A stretch of 64,000 nucleotides of DNA from Ampelomyces quisqualis (taxonomy: Eukaryota; Ascomycota; Dothideomycetes; Pleosporales; Phaeosphaeriaceae): assembly GCA_018398575.1 (NCBI GenBank), contig JAGTXZ010000006.1, forward strand, positions 806,001 through 870,000. The letters run 5' to 3'. This document shows positions 10,761 to 23,473 of the stretch, one piece after another. Numbering within the stretch: the first letter of the stretch is position 1; every line of letters starts with the position of its first letter. The position numbers were made by a program, and so were the translations under genes. The notes beneath the pieces were generated by a model. The model did not search any database and had not been told where the DNA came from. It was given only the letters and a program-made list of their open reading frames with translations.

Positions 10761-13172
10761 CTTAGAAATATCTATATTCTTAGCATTTCTAAAACTAGCT
10801 CTTATTAAATATATTAGTGTAAGCTTCTGTATTAGGCTAGGATAGATTAAATGTTGCCTAGTATACTAATAGCTACACGAAGCGTATAGCATAGCTATAT
10901 TAAAGTTAAAGTTATAGAATAAGTAGTAGGTATTTAAAGGTGTACCTTAGTTGCCTATTATTGTTGTATTACTACTAGTTATAAACTAGGCACACTAACG
11001 CAGTAAGTAGTCTGCCTATATACGCTATATATCTATTTATACAGTAGTGTATAGAAATAGGTTAAATAAGGTTACTAACTAACTTGCTAAGTATTCTATA
11101 ACTTGTTTGTATAGAATTACTAATATCTACATTATAATATATCTTAAGTACTGCACAAATTCTTTTTATTTTCTCTTTTAGTGTACTATAAAAAGTATTA
11201 AATATATCTAGATCTTCTACATATATGTTATCTTTATCTCTAGTTAAAGTAGTAAGTATTTCTTCTATCTAATTATATATGCCTAGATAGTCTTCTTTAT
11301 CTATATTTTTATTAATACTATTCTAATCTAAGAAGCTAAAACTTAGTGTAGGCTCTAGAACAATTGCTCTATTATCTTAGGTTTGTGCATCTTTATTTAA
11401 TATTAAAACATCTAATAATCTATTAGTATTAAAAGAGATGCTATAGCAATAGTAGGCTGTTTTATAGCGCTTTCTTTATTTAGTTATAATAAAGTAGGCA
11501 GCGCCTCTGTGCAATAGTAACTAGTATTTACACTATACCTTCTATAAGCTATATATTAATATAGTAGAAACATTTAGATAGTAGATATACTAGTTATCTA
11601 ACTACGTGTGTTAATTATGTGTGTAAGAGAGTAGTAAGAGCCTATAGTAAAGTAAGAGATATATTAAGCAGAGATACGCAAGTCTTCTACTATAAGAGTA
11701 GTAACCTTTACAATAGCTAGCTTTTTTATAACACATAGAACTATAGTTTTATATTAATTAAGTCTGCGTACAGCCTTAGGCTATACATAGTACTAGTTAA
11801 CTAACTAATTTAGAATTAAATACTAGTAGAACTACTGTAAACTAGTATTATAGAATTAACTCTAAAGTTAAACGTATTTTCTTAGGCATTAGCTTATTTT
11901 TTATATAGTAGCAGCTTATAAGCTCCTAATACTAAACTGTAACAAACAGTTAGTTTATTTTAGTTAAAAATACTTATAAATCCTCTAACTACCTTTTCTA
12001 AACGTTTACTATTACTATATATCTGCTAACTATATAATATTCCTACTATACCTTCTACTATACCTATACCTCTAATCTAACCAAAACCTATACGTACTAT
12101 CCTAGAGTATAAATACAAGTAGACTAGTAATAACTATTCTAACAACACACTTTTGTTCTTAGACTTAGCTATTATATTATCTTATATAGTACAGATTCTC
12201 TAACATTTACCTTTAGATTATTACTATTCTTAAAAGCTATTTTTATCCTAGGTAGTTAGGGCAGCAGGTTTCTTATAGAAAGATATAACAATTTATTACT
12301 AGAGAATTGCATAGGGTATAGCTAGTTGCGCTAGTGCAGATTATATTAAGCGTAATACTATACTCTAATCTCTTATCCTCTTCTTGTTAGGCAGAATCTA
12401 CGCTATACAGTACCTAAACTATAACACTTATAATTAGATTACTTAGGTAATTTAGCTTAATATAAGTGTAACTTAGATTAAAGATAACTAGAAAAAAGAT
12501 ATAGCTTTATAGATAACACACGCGTTATAGTAGTAGGATATAGGCATATATTACTTATGCAGTCTAGAAGCTGTATATTCTGTAGTATTTAATACGTATT
12601 TCTTAATATTGTTTACTTAGCAGTGCTGTAATAATCTTAGGATAGAGATAGTTCTATTAGAGGCTTATAGCTTTTTATAGCACAACATTTTAAAGCTAAG
12701 GACAAACTTTTTTACACGAAAGAAAGAGGCTTACAAGGTAAAAGATTTGTATAGAGATCCTACTAAAGGCCTTATTTGTAAAGTAGATAAAGAAGGGCTA
12801 TAATTTAATAGATACGTATAATTAGCTAGTTTGTGTAGATCTAATACGTTAATAGGTTAACTTAGTTGTATTGCAATTACTATAACTACAGATACATACT
12901 TCCTTCTATTAGCTAAATTGCAATAGTTATAACTTATTATAATTTCTTATAATATATAATGTTATACTAGTTGCTGCGCAGCTGCAAATATACGCTTACT
13001 CTTACATAAGGTAAGGCACTAGCTATCTTAAGCTATCTGCTTAGTTTCTCTATCTTTTTAACACTAACGCCTACCTTAACGCTAGCTTTGCTACGTATCT
13101 CTATTCCCTCTATAAGTCTATTCTAATTACTATAGGACTTGGCTGTTACTGCTATCTTAACACTAAAGTTTA

Positions 13173-13530
13173 CTACATCTGCTAAGTCTTTTCTACCTGT
13201 TGTTAGGCTACGCTAACTATAATAGAGTTTAACAGAGGCGTACTGCTACAGTAACTTAGCTACATCTACTAAGTCTTTTCTACCTGTTGTTAGGCTATAC
13301 TAACTACTATAGAGTTTAACAAAGGCGTTCTTCTAAGTATATTAGCTACATCTACTAAGTCTTTCTTTTCTATTATTAGACTATACTAACTACTTAATAT
13401 TTTAGCTAGGGCGTACTACTACAGCACAAGCAGGTTACTTAGCTATATCTACTAAGTCTTTCTTTCTTACTGTTAGACTATACTAACTACTTAATATTTT
13501 AACTAGAGTGTACTGCTGCAGTACAAGTAG
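13173..13530. repeat. Tandem minisatellite, four copies of about 86-97 bp
   Basis: Copies start near 13173, 13260, 13346 and 13443. Each opens with a variant of ctacatctactaagtctt and continues through ttaggctatactaacta. Spacing is 87, 86 and 97 bp. Confidence 0.8.
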
Positions 13531-16500
13531 GTTACTAAAGCTGCGCAATAAAAGCAAGTTACTAAAGCACCTTCTACAGTACAGTAGATTACTAAAGCCT
13601 AGTAACACCTAGCTAAATATTTATACAGTCTTCTAGATATCTAAACACTCTATATAATAATAGAGAGTAACTTACTGTCTTAGTACGCAGGTATTAACCT
13701 GTCTAACCTAAGCAGTCTAACTAGCTACCTCTATAGTTACTTTAAATTGTCTTGCGCTTTAGCTTCTACCTAGTCTTTATTAGAGTGTTTGTACTAAGCC
13801 TAGAGCTTACTAGATATAACCTTATACTATTATTGCTTAGGCTTTAGCCTATTAGGTGCTTGCGCCTAATTGCAATAACTACTACCTTAACTTAGCATGT
13901 CTATGTTAAACTAAACATATAATTTACACCTCTACGTACTAGTATAGTAGGAAGTATAAGGTTTAAGTTAATCTCTACTTAATCTTTTAAGTACTATATT
14001 TATTATTAGTAATTGTGTATAAAGATATAGCGCTAAGAAATATATTTCTTATACTTAATCTTATATATATGTTTCTTTACTAGTAGAGTTTAGTATAATG
14101 TTGCAAAGGCACTTATAATACTTGTTACTATTATTGTTAATAGTAATAGTTATAGTTACTAGTAGCTGCAGAATAGACTTATAGTTTTTAGTTATAAGTA
14201 GGCCTACCTTATACTAGTTAACCCCTATCTTGCAAAGCTCTATTATGTTATTTTAGTCTTAATTCTAAGGCTTTGCCTTATAATAAGCTGCCTGTAGGTA
14301 AGTACGTTCTATACAATATATATATTCTTTTAATAGGTTTTCTTTTAAGTAGTGCAGTGTAATAGAATTAGTACTATTAGAAGTTAATAACTTTGTTATA
14401 AACACTATCTTGTTTAGTTTACTAACGTAGCTGTTCTAGTTATTAGCAATAGGTATAAGTAAGGCTAGAGCTTATACCTAGCTTAAGAGATTTGTAGTTA
14501 ATAACTAGTGTTACTGTTAGCTTAAGTTCCTGTTAGGCTCTGTTACTTTTTATATAGTATACTTAAGGGCTAGCCTATCTATTATTAGAGCTTTACTTTT
14601 ATAAAACTATAACTCTGCACAACAGCTTACAATTACTATACGCCTATAGTTAAGTACTACGTAGCTACTATTACGTTAATCTAGTTATTAATCTACCTAT
14701 ACAAAGAGGCAGCTAGTACAGGAATTAGAGTATGCTTAATAGCAATAGACGTAAACGTAGGCTTTGTCTAGTTAGTCTTAGTAAATTGTTAGCATTATAG
14801 TGTCTAGGTTACTTCTACAAAGAAGAATATATCTAGAGTATACCTATTAGCAGCGCTGCCTTAAGCAGCGCGTTAAGAAGCTTTCTAAGCGTTAAAAGTA
14901 GTTATAGAAGGTAGCGTTAGTAATGCGCTTGCGCTAAGGCGTTAGTGTTTTCTTTAAAATACGCGCCAAAACACCTTAGCCTATTACCTATATCTTTGTA
15001 AAGGTGTAGCAGATTGTTATTGCGCCTAAGACTACTATAGTCTTAACCTTACTTTTATTATTAGCTTATAGTATCTAGGCTCTAATTCTTAGTTTGCAAA
15101 TATAAAAACTTGCGCCTCTATAGCACTAGCCTAACTATAACACTCTCTAGCATAGTACGCTAGCTATTACTCTACTATAATAGCGCGTAATAGCGTTAAG
15201 ACTAAACCCTATATATATAAGTTGCTATGTTAAGGAGTAGTATAATAAGTATTACAAGTCCTAATATAGCAAAGCCTATATCTACATAACAGGACTTAAT
15301 ATAACTATAATGTATTTAGATTACGCCTAGACAATTATTAAAGGCAATAGATTAGAGTACTAAGAATAGTTATAGTAATTATTTAGAGTAGATAAGAACA
15401 AGATAATATTACTTAGACAATATTAAATAGTATAGGATTAGTAGTAATAGACAGAGTTATATTTATAGACTACCTCTATAGTAAGAATATACTTTACTAT
15501 AGATAACTAAGGCCTAATTATATCTTAAATACTCTAGCAGTAAAAGATTTGTTCTCCTTTAAAGCTGCTTCTAATTCTGCTTGTTTAAAGTTAATATAAG
15601 CTTATAGAAGTTCTATCTTTTCTTTAGTAACCTTAAGGTAGGCTATCTAGTTATTACTCTTACTATTAATTAGAACTTTTAAGATAGTGTATACGTCTAG
15701 CGTGTTACTATCCTATAAGCTAATCTATTGCATATTTAGCAGATAAAACAGAGTTTAAGAGTATATTTAAATTAATTACTTACTAAGGCTAGCTAATTAG
15801 TTAGCTAGATAGCATATCCTCTAAAGTACTAGGCAACGTCTGTAATACTACAACGTTATTGTTAGCAGAAACTTCTTATTAGAAATAGTAATATAGACAA
15901 TATAGTGTGTTAAAAGAGTATATAGTTGCTATTATAACACACCTATATACTAATAGTTAATAGAGGTAGTGCTAATAATAGAGTTAAAGTTAATAACTAG
16001 TAATATAAATGTCTTTTGCTGTAAGCGTTTAGAGTACCTATCTACTAAGTTTTAGCTATATTTAATCTCTAGAATATCTATATACCTATATAGACACTAA
16101 AGGCTATAGTCTGTTGCAATATAGAGAAAGCATACCTTCTATAAGGCAGAGGGGCAACTAAAGAGAACTATAAATAAGCTAACAACTAGATAGTAGCTAC
16201 AATTAAGCCTAGTTAGCCCTATAAGTCTACGTCTAAACTGTCTTTTACAAAGTTTAGACTAATAAAACTAACATCTGCTTCTAGACTAGAATAACGCCTA
16301 TCTACTAACAGGTAATAAATAACAACTTAGATATATATATCTAAAGATTTAGTAGCAGCGCCTTATGTAGAGTCTGCTATTAAACTTAAAACTTATAATT
16401 ATATAGTAATAAGCAATAGAAGACAATAATAAAATAATATAATTAGAAACTACAAGAAACTTGCAACTTATACCTCTATTATTTAAACCTTCTTAATTTA

Positions 16501-17449
16501 AGCATAGTACCTAAAAGATTACAGAACCACGTAGTCCTTAACAACGTCTAAAATTAGGGGATTTTAAATTACTAGTAGTATACGTAGCTGCCTATACAAG
16601 GATTCTAATACCCCTAAACATATATAAGAGTTTTATAAGCAAGAATAGAAAAAGAGTATAGAAGAGATTAATTTGCATAGCGTATAACATCTAATAGCAA
16701 TATAGGGAAAGCTATAAATTTAACAAAATTACTATACTAGACTATACTATAATAAGAGACTACATAGCACGTAGGTAGCTATAGGCAGCTTAGTATTTTA
16801 ATAGAGCCTAGCTAATTAAGTAGGCGTTAAGGACTACCTAGTATAACTAAAAAAAAGTAGTAGCTTAGGTAGAGAAAGGTAAGCGCAAACAGTCTATATA
16901 CGTAGAAATATATTCTAAAACTAACAGCCTACAAGAAGGCTAAACACGCTGCTATAGGGTTTGTAGACTCTAATAACAACAAGGTACAATTATTACTACT
17001 AAACAACTGTTACCCTTAAGTATTAAGACTAAGAGAATTACTATATTGCGTAAGAAGTTGCTAGAGGATGCTATCTATACTAGAGTTTCCTACTAAGCAT
17101 ATTAGAGTATGCGTTAATTATACAAAAACCCTACGTAGCCCTTATAAATATATAGTAGACAACTTAGATAATATAAGGCAAGTTAACTATTAGTTTTAGG
17201 CATCTTAAACTTTAGATAAAAACTATTAATTATCTAGTTAAAGTTAACACTTTACTTAACTAACTATTCTGCGCTACTAGCAATATTAATATGCTATAAT
17301 ATTAAACAGTATTATAATATACTTAGATATTAAAGAATATCTAAGTAGATAAAGTATATATAGCGTACTTAGGTAAAATAAGAAAAGACTATTAAAGAAT
17401 AAACTGCCTTTTGCGCTAAACGCATAAAGACCTATAGCTTCTACACTAC

Positions 17450-18010
17450 TAACCTATAAAGGAGTAGTTAACAAGAAACTTACTAAGGCAGAGAAACTAC
17501 TATAGCTTCTTACAAATAAAGAGATCTTAGACTTATAACAACGCAAGGTTACTTAATTATTACTATCTTAACAATATAGTAAGCCTAGTTCTGCATTATA
17601 AAAAAAGAATGTTACACTAGATAAGAGTATACTATATAATTTTACGCTAAATATTTACTATTGCATTCTTTAGATATATAAGTCTTAGAACGTAAAGTAT
17701 ATAACAGATATATTTCTTACAAAGATATAGCTAAAACAAAGTATATTATAGAATCTTATTATGCTTTAACTCTTTCTTACTATAGCTAAGCAGTACCTAG
17801 AGGTAAAGTGTTGTTAGAGTATATATAACAAATTTGCTAAGCTTAATAAAGTAAGAAGAGAAAGGCTACACTTAAAGACTTAATAGACTATTAGAAACGT
17901 AAAAGTAATATACTCTTAAGCAAAAGAGTAATATAGATTCCTACCTTTCTAAGATTATAAGCTTAGCACTAGACACAGTTAAGAGGATATACTCTACCTA
18001 AGCTAATAAA
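17450..18010 (+). pseudogene. Unidentified RIP-degraded reading frame inside the CACTA-type element
   Basis: One frame stays readable for about 180 codons with interruptions almost only of the TAG/TAA kind that RIP creates. It includes runs such as NKFAKLNKVRRERLHLK and IRNVKVIYS. The composition is Lys/Arg/Leu-rich. I do not recognise it. It could be a second transposon protein or cargo. Confidence 0.3.
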
Positions 18011-19424
18011 GCTATATCCTATTAAGAAAGGCTATAGCGCTATTAGGCAAAGCAAGTACTAATAGAATATAACTAAAAGAAGTATCTAATAGAAGAAACA
18101 ATATTATAAGCTTACACAGTTAAAGTTAACACTCTAATAAGAGAAAGGGCAAAGCCTGCGCAATAACTATTTCTTCTAGCTCTTTTAGCTTAGATAAGAA
18201 TAACTCTAACAAGTAAGATAGACTAGTATAGTAGTATAGTAGTAGTAATATATATTCTACGTAGCAGTTACATACAAGATTCTTATCTAAATAATTTAAC
18301 AAAAAGTAAATTAAGAAAGTGCTTGTGTACGTACGCTACTTACTCTACTATATAATTTGTATATCTTGCCTTACTTCTTCTATCTATTATTCTTCCTATA
18401 CTAGAGCAGATAATAAAGGCTACAATTATAAGCTTATAAGAAGTACGCTTTCTTAGTAAGCTTCTAATTATATATCTTATTTACTAGCCTACTTACCTAA
18501 CAATATATTAAGGAAAAGACCTTTAAATAGCAGTAAGAACCTTAACGCAAGTAAACAATTCTCTACTTATTAGAACTTACTACTCTTTTTTTAGTAGTAC
18601 TATCTTTGCATAAGAAACTAACTAAAGGCACTTTAAGACAATAACTTAAATAGCAGTAAGACATTTAAAGCTAGTAAATAACTCTTATATAATAATCTCT
18701 AACTCTAACTTAAGTATCTAGCCTTCTAGGAATCTAACAGTAAACTGTGTAGTATATTTAAAACTTACCTTAAGCGTTATACCTACCTTAATAAGAGCAT
18801 TAAGGATCTTATTAATACTGCTAAAGCTGCAAAGCAACTCTTAAATATAATAGTAATATATTTAGTAGTACTAAGTTAGTAAAGAGTTAGCAAGACAACT
18901 CTAATAAATACGCTGTTTAATTACTACCTTCTAGCTATACCTAAAGCGCTAAGGCAATATAGCTTATACTACTTTTGTAACTATTATTAGGTAAAGAGGT
19001 AATACTATATACAATACTAAGACTAGTAATATTATTATTTACTTTAACAACAAGGTAGGTATAATAATCTACATCTAAGGATAAGCTAACAACTAGTAAA
19101 AGAATTGCAATACCTTAGAGAATAAGGATAATACTCTTAACTAAAGAAACTTTATAAAAATAGCTTAAATAGTAATATAGTGCCTTAATTATAAGGTTTT
19201 CTACTCTTTTAACACTCTACCTACTACAATATATAAACTACTCCTTATACTACTATTAATGTTTCTCTATTAACTATAACTACTTTCCTCTAGTTTGTTT
19301 ATCTACGCTAGGATCTAATAACTTATAAGAAACAAGATAGTTTTCTATTTACAAAGGAAAATAACAAGTTACTGCAAGTTTAATTAATATTAGGATAACA
19401 TATATAATAACAATTGCTGTTATT

Positions 19425-19710
19425 AAGTGTAAAGAATTAAAGAAAGTTTTTACATAAGTAAGCAATTTCTATTTTACTTAGTGCCTGCTTACTATATACT
19501 TTTCCTTAACCTCTTATACAACTACTTTTCTTTACCTACTATATGCTTTTCTTTAACTTCTTGTATAACTACTTTTATCTAGATTATACCTTTATAAAGT
19601 GCAAAGTATTAAAGAAAGTTCTTACGTAGGCTAGTAATTTTTATTTTAACTAGTGCCTGCCTACTATATACTTTTCTTTAACCTCTTATATAACTACTTT
19701 TATCTAGGTT
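19425..19710 (+). repeat. Direct repeat, two copies of about 105 bp, period about 171 bp
   Basis: Copy one (about 19425-19530) and copy two (about 19596-19701) share ttaaagaaagtt, tagtgcctgc and cttaacctcttata in order. They differ mainly by transitions. Confidence 0.7.
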
Positions 19711-21000
19711 ATTTATATACACTAGAATTTAATAGCTTACAGAAACTAAGGTAGACTCTATTAGGCAAAAAAGAGCAATAAAGCACTATATTTTGTTCTA
19801 GTAGCTATTAGTATAACATTTACAACAACTACCTTTATTAAATATAATAGATTAAAGAAAGTTCTTATAGTTAAGAAGTAGCTAGGTAATAGAAACTCTA
19901 GTATAAACAGCATACAAGTTCTAATAGAGATCTAGTACTTAACTAATAAGAGTGCTTTAATTATATATAGCTATAAAATTACGCAGTGTCTTAAGCTCTC
20001 TAAGAGTAACTGTCTGCGTAATAGCTATAAGAGTATAGAGCTAATTATAAAACCTAAGCTACTATACTATAAAAGACGCAAGGAAGATTTAAACCTATAT
20101 AGCTATAAAGTTACGCAGCGCCTTAAGCTTACACGCGTAATAACTTTTAATAGGCTATAAGTGCTTACAACTTTGTTAACTAATCTTAATTTAATAGTAT
20201 TCTTAAGCATATATCTAGATCTTATTTCTAGTCTCTCTTGCCTAATAGAGGGCAGTAGTTATTAAGATTACTAAAGACTTAGCAGGCTATAACGCCTGCT
20301 ACGTCTACTACTTCTAACTAAGGCTACTTAGTTGTAGTGTATTTACTAACACTGTCTTAAACACAAACTTCTAAGAGTTTTAGTAATAAGTAGTAGGTAC
20401 TTAGTAAAGCCTATTAACGCAGTTTAACTAATAAGCAACTGCTATAGTTATTAATAAGAATATTTGCTGTTATAGAGAATTAGTTTTAGATAGCTATAAA
20501 GGCAATAGGTGTTAGTTTAAACAAACAATTAACTTTACCTTTACATCCCTAATCTACTAGAAGCTTAGAGCACTATAGTAAATGCTATTATAAGGAACTG
20601 CTTGTAGGTTATAATAACAGGTTAAATTAGATTAAAGAAAGATTAATTAGCTTAACTCTAAATATATTTTTAGTTAAAAACCTAATAGCTTTTAAAATTT
20701 TGTGCTTAACTACGTTAACATTTACCTACGTCTTATATAGTAAGCAGTATTAGCAAGTACTATTTGCCTAGCTTAAATAACGTACTACTTAGGGCGTATA
20801 ACAGTAGGATTTTTATTAATTTTGCGTAATATATAGTTTATATATATTTTAACAAAATATAAGATAATATACTATAAGATTAGACAGGCAAAAAAACACT
20901 GCGACAGTGTAATATACACCAGAGCTGTGTAAATATCCCCTACGTGCGGTGTAAAGGAGTGAATTTACACGATACTGCGGTGTATATTAACACCGCGCTA

Positions 21001-21030
21001 GGTATTTAACACCGCATTTGTACCCCAGTG
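21001..21030 (-). repeat. Right terminal inverted repeat of the CACTA-type element
   Basis: This is the inverse of the left end with 27 of 30 matches and ends in CAGTG. Just inside it, gcggtgt/acaccgc motifs recur in both orientations between about 20945 and 21016. Confidence 0.88.
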
Positions 21031-21330
21031 TTACCGGTGATTCCAGAGATAAAGATTACGTATAAAAGGTCTGCAGGTGTCACAGGCAGTAGCAATACGC
21101 CATCCCAACCGCATAATGTTTCGAGGCTCTGCTTACTAAGAACGAGCGTGAGTGGAAATTCTGGTCCGTAGAGAGGCGTTTGTGATGGGGAGCAAATGTG
21201 TACTTTGGCCTCCACTTCTAATGCGTTATGTACCCTCCTGTCAGCGGGGTTGGACGGATAGAGGAAGACAGAAACAGCTCCGACCGTCAGAATCCGCGAT
21301 GGAGAAGGGCCGGTATTCTAGCGATTGGAC
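21031..21330 (-). pseudogene. NRPS adenylation-domain fragment, right-hand side of the transposon insertion
   Basis: Minus-strand translation shows GAVSVFLYPSNPADRR (about 21286-21240), then VEAKVHICSPSQ, LVLSKQSLETLCGWDG, and finally DLLYVIFISGITGN running into the insertion point. These match the A2-A3 part of NRPS adenylation domains, where core 3 is usually (T)SGSTGxPKG and binds ATP phosphates. The next residues of core 3 (PK) are found 12.4 kb away at 8618-8610. Further upstream, toward 21480, the similarity fades through frameshifts. It is the same pseudogene as the fragment at 6826-8618 and is non-functional. Confidence 0.8.
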
Positions 21331-23473
21331 GAGCTCGTTCCAAACCCAGACAGCGTCAATTCCCGTGACAGATCCCATTTCGCAGGTACATGTGTGCGAA
21401 ATGATACTTAGCAATCACAACGTTGTGTCTGAATTGTAATAAAATGTTTGACTTCTACTTACAACGACATTACATAGCAGGGTAGTGGTCTAACGAAGGT
21501 TCACTGAATGTCGAGTATGTTCCTTTTAGTCTACTGAGTAGCAACATGCAGGGAACTAGCCGCCAAGATCTACTAAGTGTGTAGTAAAAGATCGAGCGTG
21601 TAAGTGATAGCAACTGGTGGGAGTTCGATCACGTGTAGCCTTGAGAGCCTGCGACTTTATGCACACGGGGGTCAAAATTGCGAAAAGAAACTCTCTGAGA
21701 GAGCATGGAAAAATATACATGTAGGCATTGCCTCAATCTCGTTGGAAGTAGCGCAAAGGCATGCTGAACTTTGGGACGGATTTGGTGGACACCTCGCCAA
21801 TAACGAAGTTACCTTTATGATCTTTGAGGGACCCATGATCATTCTTGCCGCCACTGACATTACCGCTTTTCATCCGGCCACGTTTCTCGCGACCTTTGTG
21901 TTCCCGCTGGAAGCCTAAGGGGTATCATGTTAACGGTTAAGCTCGCCGACGATCCTGAGAGCTCGACCCAGCCCACTGAGACTGAGTGGAACAGCGCAGC
22001 ATGCTAACGTATTGAGCAGCGCAGAAACACGGGTTGAGAACTTAAAGCAGGTATCTCAATGATGTGGGAAGACTGAATGCAAATCAATATTTGCGGGTTG
22101 TATCGTAAATGAAGAAAGATGTGTCGCAATTTAGGGGCGGTCTGACCAGAGGATAATCTTTTAAGAAACTTCTTCTAGCACATCGTTTGGCGCATCAATG
22201 GGCATCGTACCCTAAGTTGTTTTACCGTGAATTTTAGATCTACTATCGCGGACACTTGTGCAAGACAGAATAGAACAAAGCATACTTCAACTCAATAGCA
22301 CGCTTTAGCTTAATTCATTGTGACTCTCGAAATTGGTGGCTGAAGCGACACTGTTTCTTGCACCTCGTCAGAAACCTTGCTTAAGATAAGACCATGCCCC
22401 ACGATAGATCATGGTAAATAATGCTCCTTAACAACAAAGAATCACACCCAGCGATCAATGCTGATTGAACCGGCTTCATCAACCAGCGCATAGCCATTTG
22501 GTCGGCGTCGCATCGTGATTCGTGAGCAAGACTTGACCAATTAAGTTGCTTACAGCTCTCAGATATAGTAATAGTGAAGCTTCAGTATCACTGCTCTCTT
22601 GGATGCAGACACCACAGAAAACCCTCGTGCCAACGACAATCAACTCATTTCTTCCAAGTTCCAACCAACTTTTCGATCAGGTTACCACCGGCCTTCTTTG
22701 TGGTTGCACCACCAACAATTGCTTACACCTAACATGCCCATCTGAAGTATAAGCTTCAAACCTGTCATTCGCCTCTGGCATTAAAGCGACCAAGATTCTA
22801 GCGAAAGGCTGTCCACGCGCGCTGCGCAGACACACCTCCATTCTCCTCTTGTACGATCTGACCAGTCACATTCGCGCATATCCATCGCGGGAATGTCGAT
22901 TCTTCATGGTTTTTCTCTTCTCCTTCTCCTTCGGATGAGACACTGTGTTTCTTGTAATACTCAAGTCGTTCCAAGATCCTGATGTCTCTCTGCTGAAAGA
23001 AATGTCAAGCTGAGACTCTCTGGACCTTACTCCAGTTTTCATGTTTTCTGTTCACTTTCTCCCTTTTCCATCATCCTGGCATAATTGTTCCTCCTACATG
23101 AGCACTTGTTTTGACACTCCATAAGTTCAATTGCGTGAAGGTCACGATAGCGTGATGGTGATAGTTCATGGCTTGTTCGTCTAACGATCCGACTAGTCGA
23201 CGCTAGCCGATCTCTTCAACCAATAGCACAATGCCAGTGACATACTGCGCATTGCTCCATCTTTTCTGTGTACCTACACGTAGTCCGCATCTCACAACGC
23301 AAAGACAGCGATTTGTATAAAGCACTCTATACTGATTTTTAGATACTCCAGCCACATTCTTCACAGCGACAAAGCACAATTCTATGAACATCTACCGCTC
23401 GCTCCAACGAACAATTTTTCGCAGTAAATCGGCGTGCAGGGTGCATCATTCGTTTCCGCAAAACAAGGGTACA
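21331..23473. other. Long intergenic stretch upstream of arsH
   Basis: Only short reading frames occur here. The longest is 104 residues at 21604-21918 (plus) with no motif I recognise. The part nearest 23384 must contain the arsH promoter and leader. I see no repeat or RNA gene. Confidence 0.5.

Larger units (their letters stand above)
8868..21000. other. AT-rich interior of the CACTA-type element
   Basis: Apart from the transposase trace, the unidentified frame and the repeats listed separately, this 12-kb stretch shows no open reading frame, tRNA or array that I can support. TA dinucleotides dominate and stop codons are dense in all frames. Confidence 0.7.
8619..21030. mobile_element. CACTA/CMC-type DNA transposon, 12,412 bp, RIP-mutated
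   Basis: Both ends start with CACTG and carry a 30-bp terminal inverted repeat (8619-8648 and 21001-21030) matching at 27 of 30 positions; the inner half is GCGGTGTTAAATACC at both ends. A 3-bp TTA duplication flanks it. CACTR termini, a 3-bp duplication, repeated subterminal motifs and a Tnp2-like transposase trace (9720-10760, minus) together fit the CACTA (EnSpm/CMC) superfamily. The interior is extremely AT-rich and full of TAG/TAA stops, while CpG remains common, as expected for RIP. It splits the adenylation domain of an NRPS. No open reading frame survives inside, so it cannot encode its own transposition. Confidence 0.88.

Noticed and set aside
9000..20900. Centromere or telomere-proximal satellite
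   Set aside because: No long satellite or TTAGGG arrays. The block has exact transposon ends inside a gene.
8619..21030. Starship giant element, because a TTAC sequence adjoins the insertion site
   Set aside because: Starships carry a tyrosine-recombinase captain at one end and usually lack long terminal inverted repeats. Here a 30-bp TIR starting CACTG, a 3-bp duplication and a Tnp2 trace fit CACTA better, and no captain is visible.
21604..21918. Possible 104-residue gene
   Set aside because: No motif, no splice partner and an overlapping frame on the other strand. Not enough to call a gene.
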